DNA of 25,735 nucleotides from Fen-1258 sp027348115. Its GTDB lineage: Bacteria; Bacteroidota; Ignavibacteria; Ignavibacteriales; Melioribacteraceae. The notes below the pieces were generated by a model, which saw only the letters and a program-made list of their open reading frames with translations, searched no databases and had not been told where the DNA came from. Position numbers and translations under genes: made by a program. Positions 16,166-23,287 of this stretch are shown piece by piece (positions within the stretch are counted from its first letter, which is position 1; each line of letters opens with the position of its first letter). The stretch spans positions 1-25,735 of the forward strand of contig DAIEQA010000194.1 in assembly GCA_027348115.1 (NCBI GenBank), in the 5' to 3' direction.

Positions 16166-18622
16166 ATGAAAAGATTTTTGGCGATATTGTTTATTGCGTC
16201 GAGCGTGTTTGCTCAGGGCGGCTTAAAAATAAATGATAAGGACTATTTCGAAATGCAGGGCCTCAATGTGATGGTCTTCAGCGATTATTATCCTGACGGC
16301 CATCAGACCGGCGTTACCGTAATCCAACACGGGGTGCGCGTTGCGGCTAACGGGGATGTTCGTTTGGAACCGACACCGGGCCAATGGTCCCCAATGCCGG
16401 CGGTTGGCAAACGCGACATCGATAAAAATAATAATCAAATTTCGGTTGAGCTAAGTTACCCTGATCCGAAGAAGGACAAAACCGGCTACAACCCGATCGA
16501 TTACCCGGATCTGAAATTTAAATATCATGTTCGAGTAAAAGCCGAAGGCGTATCGTTTCGAATCTACGTTGATCTTGATGAACCATTACCGGAAAAGTGG
16601 ATCGGCAAAGTTGGTTTTAATTTCGAATTGTTTCCTGAATTGCTTTACGGCAAATCATATATGATGGATGATGCTGTGGGAATATTTCCGCGGCAAACTA
16701 ACGGGCCAATGTTCAAAGATTCCGACGGCGATTTCCAGATCACGCCAATGGCGGAAGGAAAGAAATTAGTTGTTGCGCCGGAAAGCGACGAGCAAAGAAT
16801 GACAATCGAATCGGTCGGAGGGAAATTATTATTGATCGACGGAAGCGGTAAATACAACAACGGATGGTTCGTGGTTCGTTCGTTAATTCCTTCGGGCAAG
16901 ACGAAGGATGCGATTGAATGGATTGTAACTCCTAATGTAATTCCGAATTGGATTTACAAACCGGTAGTTCAAATATCGCAGGTCGGTTATCATCCTGCCG
17001 AACCGAAGATTGCCGTAATTGAAACGGATGTTCGCGATGCAAACACTAGCGAAGTTCAGTTGTTAAAATATGACAATGACGGCAAAAGCAAAGTTGTTCT
17101 TTCTACTCTGCCGGAGAGCTGGGGAAATTTTTTACGATACAAGTATTACAAATTCGACTTCACAAAAATTGAAGAGGAAGGTCTTTATCAAATTAAATAC
17201 GGAAATTCTCAAACAGCTCCGTTTGAAATTTCTAAAAATGTTTACGCAAGAAATGTTTGGCAGCCGACTCTCGAATATTTTCTTCCGGTTCAAATGTGTC
17301 ACATGAGGGTTAACGACCGTTACCGTGTATGGCACGGGCTGTGTCATAACGACGATGCTTTGATGGCGCCGGTGAATCATAATCATTTCGACGGCTACTT
17401 CCAGGGCCCGTCAACTCTTACAAAGTATAAACCGCTTGAACACGTGCCCGATCTTAACGTGGGCGGATGGCACGACGCCGGCGACTACGACTTGAGAGTT
17501 GAATCGCAAGCGGGCGAGGTTCAAATACTCTCTCTCGCGTACGAAGAATTCAAAATTGATTATGACGAAACCACAATCGATCAAAAAGAAAAAGTTGTTG
17601 AGATTCATCAGCCGGACGGCAAGCCGGATATTTTACAGCAGATAGAGCACGGCGCGCTCTCGATTGTTAACGGTTATAAATCGTTGGGAAGATTGTATCG
17701 CGGTATTATTTGCCCAACGCTCCGTCAATACACTTTGCTTGGCGACGGCACCAACATGACCGACAATTTGGTTTATTCTCCAACGATGAAGCCGGATGAA
17801 AAAACAGGATTAAATTCCGGCAAGCCGGACGATCGTTATGTGTTTACCGAAAATAATCCAAGAAGGGAATTGTCCGTTGCTGCCTGTCTTGCAACCGGGT
17901 ATCGGGCGTTAAAGAATTTCAACCCGGATTTAGCGAACGATTGCCTGAGCATTGCCGAAGAGATTTGGAAGAATGATGCCGGCGCTATGGACGGTTTCAA
18001 AGTTGATGCAGCCGTTGAATTGTATATCTCCACTAAGAATGATGAGTACAAGAATTTTCTTCTATCCAATGCCGATGTAATCGCGAAAAATTTCCGGTGG
18101 TGCGGCGCATCGGTAGGAAAAATTTTGCCGTTGCTAAAAGATGATTCATTCAAAAGTAAAATGGTTGAGGCCGCAAAAGCTTACAAAAAAAATATAGATG
18201 AGCTGCAGAAAGAAAATCCTTACGGTGTTCCCTATCATCCGGATATTTGGGGCGCAGGATGGGATATTCAACGCTTCGGCGTCGATCAATATTTTCTTCA
18301 CAAAGACTTCCCTGAAGTTTTTTCTGATAACTACATGTTGAATGCGCTCAATTTTGTACTCGGCTGTCATCCGGGTTCCAACACTGCATCCTTCGCTTCC
18401 GGAGTTGGCAGTAAATCCGTTACGGTTGCGTACGGCGCTAATAGGGCCGACTGGTCATACATTCCCGGCGGTGTAGTCTCCGGCACTGCGCTGATTAGGC
18501 CGGATTTGCCTGAATTAAAAATTTGGCCCTTCTTCTGGCAGCAAACAGAATATGTAATGGGGGGAGGTGCTACTGATTTTATGTTTCTTGTTTTGGCAGC
18601 GAATCATTTGCTTAATAAATAA
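16166..18622 (+). CDS. exported GH9 glucanase with large N-terminal module and CelD_N-type Ig domain
   Basis: It is predicted to cleave beta-1,4-glucan (endoglucanase or cellodextrinase) by the inverting GH9 mechanism. ATG 16166 follows GAAAGGA (16153-16159) with 6 bases spacing and begins the signal peptide MKRFLAILFIASSVFAQ; the ATG at 16151 overlaps that ribosome binding site. The product is 818 residues. Residues about 20-270 form a beta-rich module, including GLNVMVFSDYYPDGHQTG and VRLEPTPGQWSP, that I cannot assign to a named binding family. An Ig-like CelD_N domain follows from VVQISQVGYHP (about 274-355), then the (alpha/alpha)6 barrel. The catalytic base motif is GGWHDAGDYD (D437, D440), the histidine motif is LGCHPGSNTASFASGVG, and the probable acid is E795 in QTEYVMGG. 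GH5 starts 14 bases downstream, so the two are cotranscribed. Confidence 0.92.
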   Translation: MKRFLAILFIASSVFAQGGLKINDKDYFEMQGLNVMVFSDYYPDGHQTGVTVIQHGVRVAANGDVRLEPTPGQWSPMPAVGKRDIDKNNNQISVELSYPDPKKDKTGYNPIDYPDLKFKYHVRVKAEGVSFRIYVDLDEPLPEKWIGKVGFNFELFPELLYGKSYMMDDAVGIFPRQTNGPMFKDSDGDFQITPMAEGKKLVVAPESDEQRMTIESVGGKLLLIDGSGKYNNGWFVVRSLIPSGKTKDAIEWIVTPNVIPNWIYKPVVQISQVGYHPAEPKIAVIETDVRDANTSEVQLLKYDNDGKSKVVLSTLPESWGNFLRYKYYKFDFTKIEEEGLYQIKYGNSQTAPFEISKNVYARNVWQPTLEYFLPVQMCHMRVNDRYRVWHGLCHNDDALMAPVNHNHFDGYFQGPSTLTKYKPLEHVPDLNVGGWHDAGDYDLRVESQAGEVQILSLAYEEFKIDYDETTIDQKEKVVEIHQPDGKPDILQQIEHGALSIVNGYKSLGRLYRGIICPTLRQYTLLGDGTNMTDNLVYSPTMKPDEKTGLNSGKPDDRYVFTENNPRRELSVAACLATGYRALKNFNPDLANDCLSIAEEIWKNDAGAMDGFKVDAAVELYISTKNDEYKNFLLSNADVIAKNFRWCGASVGKILPLLKDDSFKSKMVEAAKAYKKNIDELQKENPYGVPYHPDIWGAGWDIQRFGVDQYFLHKDFPEVFSDNYMLNALNFVLGCHPGSNTASFASGVGSKSVTVAYGANRADWSYIPGGVVSGTALIRPDLPELKIWPFFWQQTEYVMGGGATDFMFLVLAANHLLNK

Positions 18623-18636
18623 AGGATGGTATTAGG

Positions 18637-19683
18637 ATGAATCGAATGACGAAAAGTATCGCTTTGATGATTGTGTCTTGGATTTCCGCCGCCGTCTGCT
18701 CCGATATTAACGGTATAAATAACAATCAAGGTGAAAAACCGAAAACTGTTGTGGAGATGTTCGGGTTAATTCATGTTAAAGGAAATCAAATAGTTGACAA
18801 GAATGAAAACCCCGTCGCGCTGCATGGAATGAGTTTATTCTGGAGCCAGTGGGGCGGGAAATTTTACAACGAAAAATGCATCGATTGGCTCTATAATGAT
18901 TTTCACTGCACAATTATTCGAGCAGCAATGGGAATCGATGCCGGGGGATATCTCAAAGATCCTGAAACGGAAATCATGAAAGTGTTTAGAGTAGTTGATG
19001 AGTGCATTAAGCTTGGAATTTATGTGGTTGTCGATTGGCACGATCATCAAGCTGAACAACATGTTGAACAGGCCAAACAATTTTTCAATCTTGTCTCGGA
19101 AAAGTACGGCGATCTGCCTAACGTAATTTATGAAATATATAACGAGCCGTTGAAAGTTTCTTGGAGCGAAACGGTTAAACCTTATGCCGAAGAAGTAATA
19201 AAAGTTATCCGGAATAACGATCCAGATAATTTGATCGTAGTCGGTACGCCGACCTGGTCGCAGGATTTAGATACTGCCGCTTCAGATCAAATAAAAGATG
19301 CAAACGTTGCTTACACGCTTCATTTTTACACAAGCACTCATAAACAGTATCTGCGTGATAAAGCAGTTGAAGCAATGAAAAATGATGCTGCTCTTTTTAT
19401 AACCGAATACGGAACCAGCGAAGCGAACGGCAACGGTGTGATTGATAGTTTGGAGACAGCTGCATGGCTCTCATTCGTTAAACAATATAAATTAAGTACA
19501 TGCAATTGGTCGGTGATGGATAAAAACGAAACATCCGCAGCGCTGATACCGGGAGCGAATCCCGAAGGCGAGTGGAGAGAATCTGATTTGAGCGTTTCTG
19601 GAAAATTTAACAGAAATTTTATCCGTCAGGAGAATGAAGAAATTTTTAGAACAATCTTTGAAAATAATAATACCCAAAAATGA
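18637..19683 (+). CDS. exported GH5 (subfamily 2-like) endo-beta-1,4-glucanase
   Basis: This is a retaining endoglucanase predicted to cut internal beta-1,4-glucosidic bonds, complementing GH9. The N-terminus is a signal peptide (IALMIVSWISAAVCSD); the residue before Cys is Val, so it does not fit a lipobox well. The single catalytic barrel covers about residues 45-340, with HGMSLFWSQWGG, RAAMGIDAGGYL, VVDWHDH, the acid/base E170 in IYEIYNEPL, TPTWSQDLD, LHFYTSTHKQYLR and the nucleophile E257 in FITEYGTSEANGNG; this motif set is that of GH5_2 cellulases. There is no carbohydrate-binding module and no type IX sorting domain. ATG 18637 has AAGGA about 10 bases ahead; ATG 18646 is an alternative three codons in. 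The next gene begins 20 bases after the stop. Confidence 0.93.
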   Translation: MNRMTKSIALMIVSWISAAVCSDINGINNNQGEKPKTVVEMFGLIHVKGNQIVDKNENPVALHGMSLFWSQWGGKFYNEKCIDWLYNDFHCTIIRAAMGIDAGGYLKDPETEIMKVFRVVDECIKLGIYVVVDWHDHQAEQHVEQAKQFFNLVSEKYGDLPNVIYEIYNEPLKVSWSETVKPYAEEVIKVIRNNDPDNLIVVGTPTWSQDLDTAASDQIKDANVAYTLHFYTSTHKQYLRDKAVEAMKNDAALFITEYGTSEANGNGVIDSLETAAWLSFVKQYKLSTCNWSVMDKNETSAALIPGANPEGEWRESDLSVSGKFNRNFIRQENEEIFRTIFENNNTQK

Positions 19684-19703
19684 TCTTATGAAGAGAGGGC
19701 AGT

Positions 19704-21227
19704 ATGAAAAAAAACGAGCTAAAATTTTTCAATCTTCAGTTTATGGTTCTACTTTTTTTTGCATTAATGATTTGTAATTTCTTTAACGGAGATGTAATGG
19801 CTAAGAAAATTGAGTTTAAAGGTAAAACGAACATCGGCAAAATTAAATTGCCCGGCTCTTTTGAATATGATGCAAAGAAAGACATATATAAAATAACAGG
19901 CAGCGGAGAAAATATTTGGGGAAAGGAAGACGCGTTTTATTATGTGTGGAATAAAGTTGAAGGCGATCTTTCACTTACGATGAGTTATAAATGGATTGGC
20001 AAAGGACACGTTCTGCATCGCAAAGGCGGATGGATGATTCGTGAAGGATTGGATGCCGACGCTCCTTATGTTGATGCGCTAATTCACGGCGACGGATTAA
20101 TATCGATGCAGTATAGATTGACTAAAGGAGGGGATACTTACGAGGTACAATCCAAAATTAACGACCCTGATGCGACGGTTCAACTTGATAAAACCGGCGA
20201 TCAATATACAATGTATGTTATCGGTAAAGATCAAAAGATTCATCCTGCCGGAACAATTACGGTTGAATTAAAAGGACAGCTTTATTCGGGCCTGGTTGTA
20301 ACTTCCCACGATTCCACAAATGTTGAAACGGCGCTATTCTCAAATGTCGATCAAAAAATTCTCGGCGTTATCGATTCGGATAAAAGAGTTGTAGAAAGTT
20401 CTCTTGAAATTATGGATGTAGAAACCGGGGTGCGTACGCTTGTCCGCCGGTCAAAAGAACATTTCGAAGCGCCTAATTGGAGCCGTGACGGAAAATATTT
20501 TATCTACAATAGCGGCGGAAAAATTTATACTCTGCCGGTTAAAGGAGGAAAACCAGAATTATTAAATACCGGCTTTGCAAATAAATGTAATAACGACCAC
20601 GGCATCTCTCCAGATGGGAAGGAATTTGTTATAAGCCATCATGGCGGCCCGGATGGAAATTCCATGATTTATATTTTACCAATTAATGGCGGCGTGCCAA
20701 AGCTTGTTACGGAAAAAAGTCCCTCTTATTGGCACGGCTGGTCGCCAGACGGGAAAACTCTTGCGTACTGCGCTGAACGTAATAATAATTATGATGTTTA
20801 TACAATTCCTGTAGCCGGGGGAGAAGAAACACGTTTAACAACTGCCGAAGGGCTCGATGACGGACCTGATTATTCACCGGATGGACAATATATTTATTTC
20901 AATTCTGTGCGAACTGGGCAGATGAAAATATGGAAGATGAAAGCCGATGGTTCCGATCAAATCCAAATTACTCCCGACGATGAATACGGAGATTGGTTCG
21001 CACATCCTTCGCCGGACAACAAGTGGCTTGTGTTTATTTCGTTCGATAAAAGTGTCGAAGGTCATCCAGCAAATAAAAATGTTGCACTAAGAATGATGCC
21101 GGTATCGGGAAAAGAAATAAAAGTAGTCGCAAAATTATTCGGTGGTCAAGGAACAATTAACGTCCCTTCGTGGTCGCCGGACAGCAAAAAGTTCGCCTTT
21201 GTAAGTTACCGACTTGTGCAGCCGTAA
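19704..21227 (+). CDS. secreted ConA-like plus TolB-type six-bladed beta-propeller protein, role unknown
   Basis: The protein has 507 residues. A hydrophobic segment (FMVLLFFALMICNFFNG) indicates export, probably with cleavage after VMA. Residues about 36-205 resemble concanavalin A-like/DUF1349-type domains (ITGSGENIWGKEDAFYYVW, then GGWMIREGLDADAPYVDALI). Residues about 240-507 carry six PD40/WD40-like repeats of the pattern WSPDGKTLAYCAE followed by IYxLPVxGG, as in TolB-like propellers. Databases often label such proteins TolR-like biopolymer transporters, but nothing here resembles TolR. It starts 20 bases after the GH5 stop, behind AGAGGG, so it belongs to the glucanase transcript. A periplasmic or surface glycan-binding role, or a lyase role like propeller-fold oligogalacturonate lyase, are possibilities only; no catalytic residues are identifiable. 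Confidence 0.8.
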   Translation: MKKNELKFFNLQFMVLLFFALMICNFFNGDVMAKKIEFKGKTNIGKIKLPGSFEYDAKKDIYKITGSGENIWGKEDAFYYVWNKVEGDLSLTMSYKWIGKGHVLHRKGGWMIREGLDADAPYVDALIHGDGLISMQYRLTKGGDTYEVQSKINDPDATVQLDKTGDQYTMYVIGKDQKIHPAGTITVELKGQLYSGLVVTSHDSTNVETALFSNVDQKILGVIDSDKRVVESSLEIMDVETGVRTLVRRSKEHFEAPNWSRDGKYFIYNSGGKIYTLPVKGGKPELLNTGFANKCNNDHGISPDGKEFVISHHGGPDGNSMIYILPINGGVPKLVTEKSPSYWHGWSPDGKTLAYCAERNNNYDVYTIPVAGGEETRLTTAEGLDDGPDYSPDGQYIYFNSVRTGQMKIWKMKADGSDQIQITPDDEYGDWFAHPSPDNKWLVFISFDKSVEGHPANKNVALRMMPVSGKEIKVVAKLFGGQGTINVPSWSPDSKKFAFVSYRLVQP

Positions 21228-21272
21228 ATTATTTAATAGAATTCTTTCCCAAAGTAATAGAGAAATAAGTTT

Positions 21273-22166
21273 ATGGATAAAGTCAATGAATCGCGAAGAA
21301 CTTTTTTAAAGACCGTCGGATTAGGCGCCGCAGCATTTTCTCTGAATAGTTTTACTTTCTTAGACAATAAAATTACCGCGGGCGAAAAAAGTTATGTCCC
21401 TAAAATTGGAATTCAACTTTATACGGTAAGAAAACATATCGAAAATGATTTTGAAGCAACGATGAAAAAAGTTTCTGATACCGGTTACATGGGAGTTGAA
21501 ACTTATTTTCTTCCGGAGAGCATCACATTGGAACGTGCCGCTAAGATATTTAAAGATGTCGGTTTGAAAGTTTTCAGCATGCATTCTGAGTTGCCGGTTG
21601 ATAAAAACCGCGATCTCGCATTGCGAATGGCCGATGCTTATAAATGCAACCGAGTTGTTTATGCCGGGTGGCCCCAAGGCGATAAATACAAAGATCTTGA
21701 TGCAATCAAGAAAACCGCTGAGACTTACAATGAGATTGCTTACTTTTTGAAATTAAAAGGAATTAAATTTGGTTTGCACAACCATTGGTGGGAATTTGAG
21801 ATGGTTGATGGAATTCAGCCGTTCTATTATCTTCTCCATCATCTTGATAAAGAAATATTTTTTGAGATAGACACTTACTGGGCAAAAACCGGCGGTCAAG
21901 ATCCTGCTAAGGCAGTAAAAGATTTCGGCTCGCGGGCGCCGCTGCTTCATATAAAAGACGGCCCCGCAGTTAAAGGCGATAAAGCTTATGAACAAGTTCC
22001 CGCAGGGAAGGGAGTTATGAATTTCCCTGCAATTGTTGAAGCCGGCAATAAAAATATTGAATGGATGATTGTTGAATTTGATGAGTATTCCGGTGATATT
22101 TTTGAAGGAATCAAAAACAGTTATGATTTCTTAATCAGCAATAAACTCGCTAAAGGCAAATCGTAA
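21273..22166 (+). CDS. Tat-exported xylose-isomerase-like TIM-barrel protein (sugar isomerase/epimerase/lyase family)
   Basis: The protein has 297 residues. It starts with a twin-arginine signal (ESRRTFLKTVGLGAAAF), so it should be exported folded to the periplasm, perhaps with its metal. The barrel (about 45-290) begins KIGIQLYTVRKHIENDF and retains the typical metal-binding and acid-base positions of the family: H169/H171 and E174 in LHNHWWEFE, D200 in FEIDTYW, H226 in LLHIKDG and E268 in IVEFDEY. An active enzyme on a sugar or keto-sugar is therefore likely, but isomerase, epimerase and lyase members cannot be told apart by eye. Relatives include hydroxypyruvate isomerases and 3-keto-glucoside 1,2-lyases. 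The gene lies 45 bases after the propeller gene and 41 bases before the SDR gene, in the same orientation and probably one transcript. The ribosome binding site is weak. Confidence 0.85.
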   Translation: MDKVNESRRTFLKTVGLGAAAFSLNSFTFLDNKITAGEKSYVPKIGIQLYTVRKHIENDFEATMKKVSDTGYMGVETYFLPESITLERAAKIFKDVGLKVFSMHSELPVDKNRDLALRMADAYKCNRVVYAGWPQGDKYKDLDAIKKTAETYNEIAYFLKLKGIKFGLHNHWWEFEMVDGIQPFYYLLHHLDKEIFFEIDTYWAKTGGQDPAKAVKDFGSRAPLLHIKDGPAVKGDKAYEQVPAGKGVMNFPAIVEAGNKNIEWMIVEFDEYSGDIFEGIKNSYDFLISNKLAKGKS

Positions 22167-22207
22167 CTTGTGGGGAAGTTGAACTTATAATGTATTAGGA
22201 GATAATG

Positions 22208-23203
22208 ATGAAAGTTTTGTTTATCGGCGGTACCGGAAATATTAGTACATCCGTAAGTAAGTTATGTGTTGAAAGAGGAATAGATTTGTTTCTGCTTAAT
22301 CGCGGAAATAGAAAAGTTGATATATCCGGCGCCAAGACAATTCATGGCGATATTTCAAAACCTATCGAGCTGGAGCCGGCTCTTCAAAAACATAATTGGG
22401 ACGCGGTAGTTAATTGGATAGCTTTTAATATTGATGATATCAAACGGGACTACAATTTATTTGCCGGTAAGACAAAACAATATATTTTTATAAGCTCGGC
22501 TTCCGTTTATGAAAAACCTCTTTCCTTCCCCATTGTCACCGAATCAACTCCGCTGAAAAATCCGTTCTGGGATTACTCTCAAAATAAAATTGCTTGCGAA
22601 GAGAACCTGAATTCACTTTACCGAGAAAAAAATTTCCCGGTTACAATTGTGCGTCCGTCGCTTACTTATGATACCGTTATTCCTCTTATCATGGGCGGTT
22701 GGACAGAGTACACGATTATCGATAGAATGAAAAAGGGGAAGAGAGTTATTGTTCACGGCGACGGCACTTCTTTGTGGACAATTACACACGCTGAAGATTT
22801 TGCAAAAGGATTTGTCGGGCTGCTCTGTCATCAGCAGGCAATCGGTCAGGCGTTTCATATTACATCGGATGAAGTGCTTACATGGAATCAAATCTATGAA
22901 GCCGTTGCAAACGCAGCCGGCGTTGAAGCCAATATTGTTCACATCGCTTCGGATTTCATTGCAAGTATCGACGAACGTTTCAAAGGCAGTTTGCTGGGAG
23001 ATAAATCCTATAGCGCAATATTTGATAATACTAAGATTAAAAGATTCGTTCCCGGATTTACGTGTACAATCCCTTTTAACTTTGGAATAAAGAAAACTTT
23101 GGCGTGGTTTGAAGCCGATCCTTCGCGGCAAATTATAAGAAAAGAATCGAATGATTTAATCGATAAAATTATTGATCGGTATGAAAGTCTGACTATGAAA
23201 TAG
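22208..23203 (+). CDS. NAD(P)-dependent epimerase/dehydratase, extended SDR
   Basis: This is a cytoplasmic Rossmann-fold oxidoreductase, probably acting on a sugar or sugar nucleotide. ATG 22208 is preferred to 22205 because AGGAG (22197-22201) gives 6 bases of spacing rather than 3; the product is 331 residues. The cofactor loop is VLFIGGTGNISTSV, where the last glycine of the usual GxxGxxG is Ser. An acidic patch at HGDISKP, the serine-rich strand FISSASVYEKP and the catalytic-type DYSQNK (YxxxK) follow, then VRPSLTYD and a C-terminal substrate domain. No signal peptide is present, in contrast with the two genes before it. It is the last gene before the terminator. UDP-glucose epimerase is not supported specifically; the exact reaction is unknown. 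Confidence 0.85.
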   Translation: MKVLFIGGTGNISTSVSKLCVERGIDLFLLNRGNRKVDISGAKTIHGDISKPIELEPALQKHNWDAVVNWIAFNIDDIKRDYNLFAGKTKQYIFISSASVYEKPLSFPIVTESTPLKNPFWDYSQNKIACEENLNSLYREKNFPVTIVRPSLTYDTVIPLIMGGWTEYTIIDRMKKGKRVIVHGDGTSLWTITHAEDFAKGFVGLLCHQQAIGQAFHITSDEVLTWNQIYEAVANAAGVEANIVHIASDFIASIDERFKGSLLGDKSYSAIFDNTKIKRFVPGFTCTIPFNFGIKKTLAWFEADPSRQIIRKESNDLIDKIIDRYESLTMK

Positions 23204-23236
23204 AAATAGTTAATGGAAAAAATTCTAACAAATAAA

Positions 23237-23268
23237 AAACGGGACGCTAGATGGTCCCGTTTCTTATT
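23237..23268. terminator. bidirectional Rho-independent terminator between convergent genes
   Basis: AAACGGGAC (23237-23245) and GTCCCGTTT (23254-23262) form a perfect 9-bp stem with an 8-base loop. On the plus strand TTTCTTATTTT follows, ending the SDR transcript. On the minus strand the stem runs into TTTTTTATTTGTT, ending hppA. It sits exactly between the two convergent stop codons. Confidence 0.88.
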
Positions 23269-23287
23269 TTCAAATTACGAATTTTAA

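Noticed and set aside
22613..23131. 172-codon minus-strand ORF
   Set aside because: It lies wholly inside the SDR gene, has a cysteine-rich, low-plausibility translation and no domain; it is a shadow frame.
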